Source: Thalassorhabdus alkalitolerans
GTDB taxonomy: Bacteria > Bacillota > Bacilli > Bacillales > Marinococcaceae
DNA length: 64,000 nt
Direction: 5' to 3' (one strand)
NCBI RefSeq assembly: GCF_042656585.1
Contig: NZ_JBHSPG010000009.1
Part shown: positions 17,889 to 26,982 of the stretch, one piece after another
Position numbering within the stretch: the stretch's first letter is position 1
How the letters are laid out: the number at the start of each line of letters is the position of its first letter
Made by a program: the position numbers and the translations under genes
The notes under the pieces: model-generated
Databases searched by the model: none
Told to the model about the DNA's origin: nothing
Seen by the model: the letters and a program-made list of their open reading frames with translations, nothing else

Positions 17889-19610
17889 ATGGTGAACGAT
17901 AGATTAAAAGCACCAGACGGACCGCCAAGTGATGTGGAACGTATTAAGGAAGAAAGCAACTATTTACGCGGAACATTAAAAGAGACAATGCTGGATCGCA
18001 TAAGTGCAGGGATTTCAGATGATGATAATCGTTTAATGAAGTTTCACGGGAGCTACCTGCAAGACGACAGAGACTTAAGAAATGAGCGGCAGAAACAAAA
18101 GCTTGAACCAGCATATCAATTTATGCTTCGGGTAAGAACTCCTGGGGGAGTCTCTACACCAAACCAGTGGCTGGTTATGGATGAGCTGGCTCAGAAATAC
18201 GGGAACGGTACATTGAAGCTTACGACTCGCCAGGCGTTTCAAATGCACGGTATTTTAAAGTGGAACATGAAAAATACGATTCAGGGCATCCATAATTCAT
18301 TACTGGATACCATTGCAGCCTGTGGTGATGTAAATCGTAATGTGATGTGTAACCCTAACCCCTATCAATCTGAAATTCATTCAGAGGTCTTTGAATGGTC
18401 CAAAAAGCTGAGTGATGATTTATTGCCGCGAACGCGAGCGTATCATGAGTTGTGGCTGGACGAAGAAATGGTAGCCGGCACACCAGACGTAGAGGAAGAA
18501 ACAGAGCCAATGTATGGTCCTTTGTATTTGCCAAGGAAATTCAAAATTGGTGTAGCTGTACCTCCTTCTAACGATGTTGATATCTTTTCTCAAGATTTAG
18601 GCTACATTGCAATCGTAGAAGATGGAAAGCTGATTGGATTTAATGTAGCAATTGGCGGAGGCCTTGGGATGACTCATGGCGATACAGAAACTTATCCCCA
18701 GGTTGCTAAAGTGATTGGCTTTTGTACACCTGAGCAGATTTACGATGTAGCAGAAAAGATTATTACCATTCAGCGTGATTATGGTAATCGTTCCGTCCGT
18801 AAGAATGCACGTTTTAAATACACGGTTGACCGTCTTGGTCTTGATACTGTAGTGGAAGAGCTTGAAAATCGTCTTGGATGGAGCCTGGAAGAGGCAAAGC
18901 CTTATTCCTTTGACCATAACGGAGATCGTTACGGCTGGGTGAAGGGTATCAGAGGAAGATGGCACTTCACGTTGTATGTAGAAGGCGGGCGTATCGCTGA
19001 TTATGAAGATTACAAACTGATGACCGGTCTGCGTGAAATTGCGAAAGTCCACAGAGGCGATTTCCGCCTTACGGCTAACCAGAATCTTGTCATTGCGGAC
19101 GTCTCCAGCCAGAAAAAGAAAGAAATTAATGAGTTGATTGAGCAATATGGTTTAACAGAAGGAAAGCATTATACTGCACTCCGTCGAAGTTCAATGGCGT
19201 GTGTAGCCATGCCGACCTGTGGATTGGCTATGGCTGAGGCAGAGCGTTACTTACCTTCTATGATCGATAAAATTGATGAAATCGTGGATGAAAATGGTCT
19301 TCGTGATGAAGAGATCACCATCCGGATGACCGGCTGTCCAAACAGCTGCGGCCGTCCTACCCTTGCAGAAATAGGATTTATCGGTAAGGCACCAGGAAAG
19401 TACAATATGTACCTAGGTGCAGCCTTTGACGGCAGCCGCTTAAACAAAATGTACCGGGAAAATATCGGGGAAGAAGAAATTCTAAGTGAGTTGAGAGTAC
19501 TTCTTTCAAGGTATGCTAAAGAACGCAGTGAAGGCGAGCATTTTGGTGATTTTGTGATTAGAGCAGGCGTTATTGAAGCAGTGACCGATGGCACGAACTT
19601 TCATGCTTAA
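17889..19610 (+). CDS. cysI: Assimilatory sulfite reductase (NADPH) hemoprotein subunit
   Basis: 573 residues, full length. The siroheme/[4Fe-4S] ligands are visible as C-V-A-M-P-T-C and G-C-P-N-S-C-G near residues 437 and 481. Substrate-binding basic residues lie in KLTTRQAFQMHG and in RHxx-type arginines. It reduces sulfite to sulfide with six electrons delivered by CysJ. It starts 27 bases after cysJ with GGGAGTAATATCAAC upstream, so both form one operon. Confidence 0.97.
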   Translation: MVNDRLKAPDGPPSDVERIKEESNYLRGTLKETMLDRISAGISDDDNRLMKFHGSYLQDDRDLRNERQKQKLEPAYQFMLRVRTPGGVSTPNQWLVMDELAQKYGNGTLKLTTRQAFQMHGILKWNMKNTIQGIHNSLLDTIAACGDVNRNVMCNPNPYQSEIHSEVFEWSKKLSDDLLPRTRAYHELWLDEEMVAGTPDVEEETEPMYGPLYLPRKFKIGVAVPPSNDVDIFSQDLGYIAIVEDGKLIGFNVAIGGGLGMTHGDTETYPQVAKVIGFCTPEQIYDVAEKIITIQRDYGNRSVRKNARFKYTVDRLGLDTVVEELENRLGWSLEEAKPYSFDHNGDRYGWVKGIRGRWHFTLYVEGGRIADYEDYKLMTGLREIAKVHRGDFRLTANQNLVIADVSSQKKKEINELIEQYGLTEGKHYTALRRSSMACVAMPTCGLAMAEAERYLPSMIDKIDEIVDENGLRDEEITIRMTGCPNSCGRPTLAEIGFIGKAPGKYNMYLGAAFDGSRLNKMYRENIGEEEILSELRVLLSRYAKERSEGEHFGDFVIRAGVIEAVTDGTNFHA

Positions 19611-19622
19611 TTAGAATTAATC

Positions 19623-19667
19623 AAGGTCCCTTATTCTCTATACAAAAGAGTATAAGGGACCTTTTTT
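19623..19667 (+). terminator. Rho-independent terminator
   Basis: AAGGTCCCTTA / TAAGGGACCTT with further A-T pairs, followed by six T. The inverted repeat could also serve the opposite strand. Confidence 0.92.
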
Positions 19668-19687
19668 GTAAAGGAAGATGGTATTTA

Positions 19688-20077
19688 TTAATAGTACTTT
19701 TCCTCAATTATCGTCTTCCTTTCTCTGATAAGACCGTAAGCAAGCATACCAAAGCCTGTGATAACGAGCAGAAGTTCAATAATAAAAGCTTCCGGGCCAT
19801 ATGTAAGACGATGAAGATGAAATATCCAATGTATGACGATAATATCAAACGTCGCAAAAAAGCCTGAGGCAATGAGGACACCATGGAAAAAAGAAGGCGG
19901 AAAGAAACGCCAGGAGATAAAATAAAAAAGCAATGTGACTGCTCCGGCAAAAGCCAAAACCCCCAGCCTTTCTCCCGTCGTTTGGGCAGGAAACCCAAAA
20001 GCTTGAGCCTGATATTGATGAAACAGCAAGTCTACATAAAAAACACCAAAGAAGTAACTGATGAAGCGAGTCAACAT
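19688..20077 (-). CDS. DUF2243-like membrane protein
   Basis: 129 residues, four hydrophobic helices (about 5-20, 40-58, 68-85, 97-118). The central ASGFFATFDIIVIHWIFHLHRL resembles the DUF2243 pattern of a G-x-F-x-x-x-D helix followed by H-x-x-x-x-x-H; these histidines could bind metal or heme. Function unknown. ATG with GGAGGTACC upstream on the minus strand. Convergent with cysI. Confidence 0.65.
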   Translation of the reverse strand: MLTRFISYFFGVFYVDLLFHQYQAQAFGFPAQTTGERLGVLAFAGAVTLLFYFISWRFFPPSFFHGVLIASGFFATFDIIVIHWIFHLHRLTYGPEAFIIELLLVITGFGMLAYGLIRERKTIIEEKYY

Positions 20078-20355
20078 GGTACCTCCTTTCTCTTGTTACT
20101 ATTTACCTGTGCTTACATTTAATTTTCACATCCCCGTTATATCTTTTCTTTATTTTTTCCGGCACTCCTTCATGCATTTCGATCACTTAGCTGAATATGG
20201 ATTGATCCTCTGGCAGGAACATGAAATAATGTTTTGAACAAAAGAAGAAATACTATTTGATAACCTGATAACAGGCTTTGTCCGGCAGTGAAATACAACG
20301 ATGATAAATGTCTACGCGTGGTATATACTGGACGACATTTACAATCTTCATGACA

Positions 20356-20386
20356 CCAAAAAGGCTGCCCCGTTAATGGGACAGCC
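20356..20386 (-). terminator. Rho-independent terminator (minus strand)
   Basis: On the minus strand GGCTGTCCC / GGGGCAGCC is followed by TTTTT. It lies just after the His-rich gene. Confidence 0.85.
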
Positions 20387-20396
20387 GCAGAAGACA

Positions 20397-20738
20397 CTAA
20401 TCTATTTTTACTAATTCTACAGGTCCGTGGTCATCACAGTGGTAGCCATGTACATGGTGCAGACGTCCATTGACAATAAAGTCATAGTGATCGCCATGAG
20501 GAACAACCTCGTGACCGCAGTCATCATTGTGAGTACATCCGCAGTTCATGGGGGCACATTCGTCAGGGTTACTTTCTGTTACTGAAATTTTACATTCGTC
20601 CCAGTGGCCGTTGTGCTCGCGGTGAAGGTGACCGTCATGAACATAATCAATATGGTCACCATGTTTAATTTTAGTGTGCCCGCAAGACAAGCTGTGCTCG
20701 TGGGAATGTTTTTCATGAACAGAGTGATCGTGCGCCAT
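20397..20738 (-). CDS. Histidine-rich, cysteine-containing metal-binding protein
   Basis: 113 residues, about a fifth histidine. It is an internal repeat: HGDHIDYVHDGHLHREHNGHWDE and, in the second half, HGDHYDFIVNGRLHHVHGYHCDD share an H-G-D-H-x-D-x-x-x-x-G-x-L-H core. Cysteines C19, C48, C61, C66, C68, C74 and C100 (approximate) add ligands. It is cytoplasmic, probably a Zn/Ni/Cu buffer or store. Similar proteins have been mislabelled threonine dehydratase. No Zur box was seen upstream, but the next locus is metal regulated. ATG with GGAGGTAATAGG. Confidence 0.75.
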   Translation of the reverse strand: MAHDHSVHEKHSHEHSLSCGHTKIKHGDHIDYVHDGHLHREHNGHWDECKISVTESNPDECAPMNCGCTHNDDCGHEVVPHGDHYDFIVNGRLHHVHGYHCDDHGPVELVKID

Positions 20739-20883
20739 TCCTATTACCTCCTTTTTATTATTATTTCACCTTTTTAAACTCATTATCCGAAACAGACGAA
20801 CATAAAACTTTAGATTGGGAAAAGAGAAGATGGACAAGGCAAGGAATCAATGATACGATTTACTAAAATTATACATGCAATGG

Positions 20884-21075
20884 AAATAGGTGCAAGGCAA
20901 ATACTGCCTGCTTAATAGGGAAGTCCGGTGAAACTCCGGCACGGACCCGCCACTGTAAGGGGGCCAATGTAATGATTGGCTTTCTCGAGTAATCTCACTG
21001 GGTAACACCCGGGAAGGGACGAGAGGATAACCCCCAAGTCAGGAGACCTGCCTATTTCAACATCACTGTTGACCT
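20884..21075 (+). promoter_or_regulatory. Cobalamin (B12) riboswitch
   Basis: Signature elements in order: AATAGGGAAGTCCGGTG, ACTCCGGCACGGACCCGC, CACTGTAAGGGGG, and the B12-box region GTCAGGAGACCTGCC. This is a class-I cobalamin aptamer. Binding of adenosylcobalamin should favour the terminator at 21178-21222 and shut off the transport genes that follow. Confidence 0.95.
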
Positions 21076-21177
21076 ACGGGAATTAGGGAGGTGGTTAGAT
21101 GCTGCACTAAAGTGTGCCTTCACTTGAATATAACCTTAATAGGCGTGACAAGACTTCCAGATATATTTGATGAGAAG

Positions 21178-21222
21178 TAAGCGTTTCTAACCCGATCCCC
21201 GGGGTAGAAACGCTTATTTTTT
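21178..21222 (+). terminator. Riboswitch-controlled terminator
   Basis: A long stem TAAGCGTTTCTA / TAGAAACGCTTA with GGGG/CCCC pairing at the top, then seven T. It is the expression platform of the B12 riboswitch. Confidence 0.93.
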
Positions 21223-21295
21223 TGGTAAAGGAGTGGTTGCAGTTAATGTAAAAAGTACACAAGTAACACGCTTTGGTATGAAGAGGAAAGAAATC

Positions 21296-21324
21296 TTTAC
21301 AAAAAGAGGAAGTGTCCTTATAAT
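21296..21324 (+). promoter_or_regulatory. Second promoter, downstream of the B12 terminator
   Basis: TTTACA (21296-21301), 17-base spacer, TATAAT (21319-21324). Transcripts from here bypass the riboswitch. Confidence 0.7.
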
Positions 21325-21334
21325 TCAAAATATA

Positions 21335-21353
21335 AATCGTAATAATTACTATT
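21335..21353 (+). promoter_or_regulatory. Zur-like box
   Basis: TCGTAATAATTACTA (21337-21351) matches the Zur consensus TCGTAATnATTACGA at 14 of 15 positions. It lies 10 bases after the -10 element and matches Fur or PerR consensus less well. It suggests zinc-dependent control of the internal promoter. Confidence 0.7.
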
Positions 21354-21379
21354 TGCGATTACTGAGGAGGAGAAATAAA

Positions 21380-22387
21380 ATGAATTGGAGCAAAACATAT
21401 CCGTTGTCTTTTTTACTGATCGGAACTCTTATTATGGCAGCATGTGGAGCAGAGGGGGATACTGAAACCGGAGCTGCTGAAGCGGAGGCTGATTCTTTGT
21501 CCCAGGATGAAGCAGTGGTCATTGAGAACAATGGGGAAGAACTTACATTTGAAGAAGCACCCCAGCGTGCAGTGACATTAAACCAGCACGTAACAGAAGT
21601 TATGCTCGCTCTAGGGCTTGAAGACCATATGGCAGGGACTGCATATTTAGATGACGGCATACATCCTGAATACCAGGATGCCTATGAGAGTGTACCTGTT
21701 TTGGCAGATCAATACCCTTCCCAGGAGCCTTTTTTAAATGTTGAACCTGATTTTGCTTACGCAGGATGGGAAAGTGCTTTTACAGAGGACAATATAGGAA
21801 CCTTTACTCAGCTCCTTGAGTACGGGATCACCCCTTATCTTCATGAGTCTTCTTCAATGATTGGCCCGACGCTTGATGATGTATATCAGGATATTACTAA
21901 TATAGGCCAGATATTTAGAGTGGAAGAAAGAGCTGAGGAATTAATCTCTGCTATGGATCAGCGGATTGCTGACGTTCAATCGCAAATAGACCCGGATACA
22001 GATGATCCCTTTAAGGTATTTGTATATGATAGCGGGGAACAAGAGCCAATGACTGGCAGTCAATTTTTTATGACAAACTTAATTGAAATGGCAGGCGGTA
22101 CTAACATATTCTCTGATGCTTTGGACCAAAACTGGGGGAACGTAAGCTGGGAAGCGGTGATTGAGGAGGACCCTGAATGGATCGTTATTGTTGATTACGG
22201 GGAAACAACAGCAGAGCAGAAAAAAGAATTTTTGTTATCATATGATGCCTTGGAAAGTGTGACAGCAATACAAGAAGAGAATTTTGTAGTTGTTCCCTTA
22301 TCCGCTGCTGCTGAAGGAGTCAGAGCTCCTGAAGCGTTTGAGTTGATGGCAGAAGGATTTTACCCGGATATAGCTAACGAAAATTAG
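21380..22387 (+). CDS. btuF: ABC substrate-binding lipoprotein, BtuF/FepB fold
   Basis: 335 residues from ATG 21380 (GAGGAGGAG upstream); earlier in-frame codons fall in the promoter. The lipobox LIMAAC gives Cys22. The rest is a periplasmic-binding-protein type III (helical backbone) fold with EAPQRAVTLNQHVTEVMLALGLEDHMAGT near residue 60. The B12 riboswitch argues for cobalamin or cobinamide; the Zur-like box would equally allow a metal chelate. Followed by the permease gene after 10 bases. Confidence 0.85.
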   Translation: MNWSKTYPLSFLLIGTLIMAACGAEGDTETGAAEAEADSLSQDEAVVIENNGEELTFEEAPQRAVTLNQHVTEVMLALGLEDHMAGTAYLDDGIHPEYQDAYESVPVLADQYPSQEPFLNVEPDFAYAGWESAFTEDNIGTFTQLLEYGITPYLHESSSMIGPTLDDVYQDITNIGQIFRVEERAEELISAMDQRIADVQSQIDPDTDDPFKVFVYDSGEQEPMTGSQFFMTNLIEMAGGTNIFSDALDQNWGNVSWEAVIEEDPEWIVIVDYGETTAEQKKEFLLSYDALESVTAIQEENFVVVPLSAAAEGVRAPEAFELMAEGFYPDIANEN

Positions 22388-22397
22388 GGGACTTCTT

Positions 22398-23522
22398 ATG
22401 AGCGGTATAGCAAAAACTTATGAGACCACCCCTTTATCAGGGAAAGATAAAATGGAGGAGAAACAGCTAAAAAGGAATAAAGTTACCTACATGCTTTGGC
22501 TCAGCGGTCTTCTAGGATTACTGTTGATATCGATAACTGCAGGGGTAATGCTGGGACCAGTTGCTATTTCCCCTGAAGCAGTATGGGGAATCATTGTTTC
22601 GAAGGTTCCGTTTGTGAATGCGTGGATCACAGCTGAGTGGACTCCTGCTCATGAACACATCGTTTGGGATATCCGCTTGCCCAGAGTGCTTTTGGGCGCT
22701 GTGGTAGGAGCAGGACTCTCAATTGTAGGTGTGGCTATCCAGGCCCTGGTTCGAAACTCCCTGGCCGATCCTTTTATTCTCGGTGTGTCTTCAGGTGCTT
22801 CTGTTGGAGCTACCTTGGTGATTCTGTTTGGAGCTTTCAGTGTATTTGGCCAATATGCTCTTTCACTTGCTGCGTTTTTAGGAGCATTAGTTTCCATTGT
22901 TCTGGTTTTTATGTTAGCGCAAGTAAATAAACGAATTTCTACTGCGAGGCTCCTTCTAGCCGGCATAGCCATTTCTATGATATTGAGTGCAGTGACGAGC
23001 TTCATTGTTATTTCTGCGCCTAGAGAAGAAGGAATTCGAAACGCTCTTTACTGGTTGATGGGCAGTTTAGCCGGAGGAACCTGGGGGAACCTGTCGATTC
23101 CCTTAGCTTCTCTTGTTATTGTGTTTCTTTTTCTTTGGTTTCAATCACGTTCATTAAATCTTCTCCTTATGGGAGAGGAGACGGCAGCTACGTTAGGGAT
23201 GAATATTGATCAATTCCGAAAGATCCTTTTAGTTATTACTGCTCTTCTTACTGGGGTTTTGGTAGCCGTCAGTGGAGCCATTGGCTTTGTAGGGTTAATG
23301 ATTCCCCATATTGTGAGGCTGCTTATCGGCTCAGACCATAAAAGGGTGCTGCCGGTCAGTGCTTTGCTTGGAGCTGTATTTCTAATATGGGCTGATATTG
23401 GAGCAAGGCTGATTGCTGCACCTGAGGAAATGCCTATAGGTATTCTAACCGCCTTATGCGGAGGACCGTTTTTTATTTGGCTCTTGCGAAGAAGTACATA
23501 CTCGTTTGGGAGTGAATCATAA
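22398..23522 (+). CDS. btuC: FecCD/BtuC family ABC permease
   Basis: 374 residues, about ten helices. Family motifs: IRLPRVLLGAVVGAGLSIVGVAIQALVRNSLADPFILGVSSGASVGAT, GAIGFVGLMIPHIVRLLIGSDHK, and the end EMPIGILTALCGGPFFIWLL. This is the BtuC/FhuB-type permease for cobalamin or siderophores. It overlaps the ATPase gene by one base. Confidence 0.93.
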   Translation: MSGIAKTYETTPLSGKDKMEEKQLKRNKVTYMLWLSGLLGLLLISITAGVMLGPVAISPEAVWGIIVSKVPFVNAWITAEWTPAHEHIVWDIRLPRVLLGAVVGAGLSIVGVAIQALVRNSLADPFILGVSSGASVGATLVILFGAFSVFGQYALSLAAFLGALVSIVLVFMLAQVNKRISTARLLLAGIAISMILSAVTSFIVISAPREEGIRNALYWLMGSLAGGTWGNLSIPLASLVIVFLFLWFQSRSLNLLLMGEETAATLGMNIDQFRKILLVITALLTGVLVAVSGAIGFVGLMIPHIVRLLIGSDHKRVLPVSALLGAVFLIWADIGARLIAAPEEMPIGILTALCGGPFFIWLLRRSTYSFGSES

Positions 23523-24298
23523 TGCATGTAAAAGTAGAAGATCTTTCAAAAGATTTATCAGGTGAAAAAATACTGCAAAATATTAATTTACATGTAGATA
23601 CAAATGAATTTGTCGGGATTGTGGGACCTAACGGCAGCGGGAAATCTACGATGTTAAAAAGCATTTATCGCCACCTTAAGCCTGACTTTGGCATTGTGGA
23701 AGTAAACGGTGAAAATATATATAATTGGACGGCTAAAAAAACGGCGAAACATATGGCCGTTGTCAGCCAGGAGTCAAGTGTTCCGTTTGATTTTTCGGTA
23801 AAAGAAATGGTACTTATGGGCAGATCCCCTCACAAACGTTTTCTGGACAGAGATAACATAGAGGATGAAAAAATTGCAGAAAAAGCATTATCAGAAGTGG
23901 GGATGCTTTCGTTTTCCAGAAGAAGCTTCGCCTCGTTATCAGGTGGGGAAAAACAAAGGGTTATAATAGCCAGAGCGTTAACACAAGAGGCTGATGTCCT
24001 TGTTTTGGATGAGCCGACGAATCATCTCGATATCCAGCACCAGCTCCAAATATTAGATCTGGTTAAGCGTTTAAAGCAGACGGTAATAGGAGCTTTACAT
24101 GACTTAAACCTGGCTGCAGCATACTGCGATAAGATCTACGTGCTTAACCATGGGGAGATCTATGCATCAGGAACCCCACAGGATGTATTAACCACTGAGC
24201 TAATGAGAAAAATTTTCGGCGTTGAAACTGTAGTAATGGAGCACCCCATAACCAAGAAACTTGCTATTACTTATTTATCTGAAGGGATGCATTCTTAA
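23522..24298 (+). CDS. btuD: FecE/BtuD-type ABC ATPase
   Basis: 258 residues. Walker A GPNGSGKST, Q-loop in VVSQESSVPFDFSVKEMVLMGRSPHK, signature SLSGGEKQRV, Walker B VLVLDEPTNHLD, H-loop LHDLN. It energises the FecCD-type permease encoded just before it. Confidence 0.95.
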   Translation: MHVKVEDLSKDLSGEKILQNINLHVDTNEFVGIVGPNGSGKSTMLKSIYRHLKPDFGIVEVNGENIYNWTAKKTAKHMAVVSQESSVPFDFSVKEMVLMGRSPHKRFLDRDNIEDEKIAEKALSEVGMLSFSRRSFASLSGGEKQRVIIARALTQEADVLVLDEPTNHLDIQHQLQILDLVKRLKQTVIGALHDLNLAAAYCDKIYVLNHGEIYASGTPQDVLTTELMRKIFGVETVVMEHPITKKLAITYLSEGMHS

Positions 24299-24317
24299 CA
24301 AAGGGGGCAATTTATTT

Positions 24318-24689
24318 ATGGCGACTTGGAATTTATCAGAAACTTCCCACCACATTCTGATTTGTAACGGGGGAAGCTGTATGAAGCAGGGTGGAGAAGA
24401 AGTTACTTTAGCAATCAGGGAAGCAATTAAGGACCTTGGAATAGACGACATGGTTCATACGACAAGAACACGGTGTAATGGAAGATGTGAGGACGCTTGT
24501 GTGGTCATTGTTTACCCAGAAGGTATATGGTATCAAGGTATTAGTAGACAAACAGGAAAAGAAATTATAACAAAGCATATACAGGAAAAAACGATTTTGG
24601 AAGACTCATTAGCTTATCAATATAGTGATGGTGGTTTCTTGCGGCAGCAAGAAGCACCAGCAGGGATATACAAAAGAGATATAAGATGA
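24318..24689 (+). CDS. Thioredoxin-like [2Fe-2S] ferredoxin (CbiW-like)
   Basis: 123 residues from ATG 24318 (AAAGGGGGC upstream). Cluster ligands: C-N-G-G-S-C near residue 18, then C-N-G-R-C and another Cys four residues later (EDAC), as in COG3411 ferredoxins such as CbiW found in cobalamin loci. Location after B12-type transporter genes fits an electron carrier for corrinoid handling. The C-terminal 35 residues are extra and of unknown use. Confidence 0.85.
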   Translation: MATWNLSETSHHILICNGGSCMKQGGEEVTLAIREAIKDLGIDDMVHTTRTRCNGRCEDACVVIVYPEGIWYQGISRQTGKEIITKHIQEKTILEDSLAYQYSDGGFLRQQEAPAGIYKRDIR

Positions 24690-24841
24690 AAAGGCTACCT
24701 GTAAATATACAGGTGAACCGTTTTCTTCTGTCCGTATTGTGGCTAGAGAAGCAGATTTTATGAGAGCTTATAAAGGATTTGCATCTTGGGAAGACGGACA
24801 GGAGTTTGTTTAAAATAATAACGGCTCAAAGTCGTTTTTTT
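24690..24841 (+). other. Possible gene remnant and weak terminator
   Basis: After the ferredoxin stop one frame stays open to 24813 and ends EADFMRAYKGFASWEDGQEF, protein-like in composition, but has no start codon or ribosome site, so it may be a decayed 3' end. A small hairpin (ACGGCT / AGTCGT) with a T-run lies at 24821-24841. Confidence 0.3.
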
Positions 24842-24943
24842 CACTTTTATAGAAAAGGAATAAGTAACGGGGAACGCCACTCATAATAAACTTGTAAGAA
24901 GCCTTTCTTTATATCGTGAATTTGGGTCTCGTAACAATATGGT

Positions 24944-24974
24944 CCTCCCTTTTGGTAAAAGGGAGGCTTTTTTT
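24944..24974 (+). terminator. Rho-independent terminator
   Basis: CCTCCCTTTT / AAAAGGGAGG with GGT loop, then C and seven T. It ends the B12 transport operon. Confidence 0.93.
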
Positions 24975-24993
24975 GAAAGCATATTTAGTTACG

Positions 24994-26208
24994 TTAGGAG
25001 CTCTGATGCTCTGCTTTACCTGTTTTTTCAGGAGCAAAAGAGCCGGTTGCAAAGGTCAGGAGAAATCCCCCAAAAAGCAGTGTGCCTAATACAAGGATGG
25101 ATGGCAGGTATCCAGCGGTCTTCAAGAGATATGCTGAAAGGATGGGCCCCAGGCTTGCCCCAAGGAAAAGGACGAAGGCATTAAAAGATATCGCGCTGCC
25201 TTTTGCCGGGCCAGCAAGTTGGCTAATCAGAGAAATCACCACAGGGGTGACAATGGCAATGCCGGCTGTAAACGCCACGCTCGTTATAATAATCAGCGGA
25301 AGAGACGGACTGACACTCAAAGCCAGCAGTCCAGCGGAAGCAAGTCCTAAACCAGCTCTAAGAACAGTAAGAACCCCAATATTCTGGGCGATTCGCCCGG
25401 CAAATGGAGCAAGAAGCATGCCCAGGATTCCAGCTGCCCGTATGGATAAAATCTGCTGATCAGATAAACTGAATTCTGACCTTAAGTAGGTTCCCAGCAC
25501 AGAGTACATACCGATAAGAGAAAGGAGGAGCATGAAAGTAATAGAGAAAGCGCTTATGAACTGTTTATGTTTTATAAATGTAAACATATACTTATATGTT
25601 GCTAGTATACTTTCTTCTTTTCTTTCAGTAATGTCTTTAGGCAGGAGTGTGATAACGAGTATAGTGCTTATGAAATAAATTCCACCAAGAATGAAAAAAA
25701 TTGAGTGCCAGCCGTAATATTCATTTATCACTCCGCTTACTACCTGACCGATGATTCCGGCCATTAGAAGCCCGGAGCTTATATATCCTACAGTAGTCAG
25801 CCTCTTTTGCGGCGGGAACATTTCATCAGCGTAAACTAAAGAAATTGGAGCAAAAGCTGCAGCTGCTAGTCCTTGAATGCCCCTTAACAAGACCAACACA
25901 TAAAAGCTCTCTATAAAGCCTAAGGTAATAGTGACTGCTGTTAATATACTAATGCTTGAGACCAAAAAAACCTTTCTGCCGTAGCGATCGGACAAAGGGC
26001 CGTAAAGAAGGCATCCAATGGCATAGCAAAGAGAAAAAGAACTGCCGATCCAGGCAGCCTGAGTCAAGCTTACACCAAAGGTATGAGACAGGTCATGTTC
26101 TAAAGGGATCGTTAGATACATGCTCGATAAGATAACCAGGCCGCACCAGAACAATATAAAAGTGGAAATGAATTGTTTGGAAGATTCATTGATATAGGAC
26201 AAGGACAT
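24994..26208 (-). CDS. MFS transporter
   Basis: 404 residues, 12 helices. The loop 2-3 signature GPLSDRYGRKVF near residue 72 and the repeat in the second half (APFAGRIAQNIG) mark a major facilitator drug/metabolite antiporter of the YnfM/AraJ kind. Substrate unknown. ATG at 26208 with AAAGGAGTCAACTT. Convergent with the B12 operon. Confidence 0.88.
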   Translation of the reverse strand: MSLSYINESSKQFISTFILFWCGLVILSSMYLTIPLEHDLSHTFGVSLTQAAWIGSSFSLCYAIGCLLYGPLSDRYGRKVFLVSSISILTAVTITLGFIESFYVLVLLRGIQGLAAAAFAPISLVYADEMFPPQKRLTTVGYISSGLLMAGIIGQVVSGVINEYYGWHSIFFILGGIYFISTILVITLLPKDITERKEESILATYKYMFTFIKHKQFISAFSITFMLLLSLIGMYSVLGTYLRSEFSLSDQQILSIRAAGILGMLLAPFAGRIAQNIGVLTVLRAGLGLASAGLLALSVSPSLPLIIITSVAFTAGIAIVTPVVISLISQLAGPAKGSAISFNAFVLFLGASLGPILSAYLLKTAGYLPSILVLGTLLFGGFLLTFATGSFAPEKTGKAEHQSS

Positions 26209-26352
26209 AAGTTGACTCCTTTCACAGTTTACCAGTCTTTTAGGCCAGCAAGTCGGGATAAGAAAACATGAGTATTATTAGTATGGCAGGAAAGAAGGAA
26301 AAAGTGGAAGGGAAAGTCTGTGAATGCGATAGGGTCAACAATGTTCTCCAAT

Positions 26353-26382
26353 AAAAAAAAGCATTCCGAAGAATGCTTTTTC
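26353..26382. terminator. Bidirectional terminator
   Basis: AAGCATTC-CGAA-GAATGCTT with A-run on the left and T-run on the right. It serves the YusW-like gene on the minus strand. Confidence 0.88.
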
Positions 26383-26388
26383 ACTAAT

Positions 26389-26898
26389 TTACGATAAACG
26401 TTCAATTTCAATTTCAGTACCGTCTGCAAAAGTGATTTCAAGGCCGAAATCATTAATCTCTTCTGGAACAAGTCCAAAAACAGCTAACACCTCATCAGCA
26501 ATTTGAGCCTCGCTCATTTGACTGGAAACATTCAATTGCGCCAGCATTTCCTCCATATGCTGTACAGCCCAGTCACCGCCTTGATCAGCTTCTTCTCCAT
26601 GTTCGTGCTCCACTTTTGCATCTACATCATTGGTGGTTCGTTTATATTCCCATTCTACTTCATCGTCGTATATCGTTCTAACCTCAAGGTCAAATTCCCG
26701 AATGTTATCAACGTTCGTTTGAAAAGCTTGACCACCGAAGTTGTCTTGTGCATTCATGCCGGTCTGATTTCCAGCCTGGTTTCCGGCTTGGTTTCCTCCT
26801 TGACCTGCTGCATCGCCTCCATTACATCCTGTACTCATAAAAGTTAACATTACAGCTAGAAAGAAAACGGCACCACGGGTGAATTTCTTCAATGTCAT
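26389..26898 (-). CDS. YusW-like lipoprotein
   Basis: 169 residues. A signal peptide ends at lipobox MSTGC (Cys25), then a Gly/Asn/Gln-rich linker with a QAGN repeat (GNQAGNQAGNQTG). The C-terminal 100 residues, with FDLEVRTIYDDEVEWEYK and the final LEITFADGTEIEIE, match the YusW-like family. Surface lipoprotein of unknown role. ATG at 26898 with AAAGGAGCG. Confidence 0.82.
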   Translation of the reverse strand: MTLKKFTRGAVFFLAVMLTFMSTGCNGGDAAGQGGNQAGNQAGNQTGMNAQDNFGGQAFQTNVDNIREFDLEVRTIYDDEVEWEYKRTTNDVDAKVEHEHGEEADQGGDWAVQHMEEMLAQLNVSSQMSEAQIADEVLAVFGLVPEEINDFGLEITFADGTEIEIERLS

Positions 26899-26982
26899 CG
26901 CTCCTTTGGCATATTTATACTTTTAGAGTGTCTAGAAATTAATAAATTATGCTCACAAAAGGAGGATGAGGAAAATATAGCT

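Noticed and set aside
26229..26477. 82-codon minus-strand frame between the MFS and YusW-like genes
   Set aside because: Crosses a terminator and overlaps the YusW-like gene in another frame.
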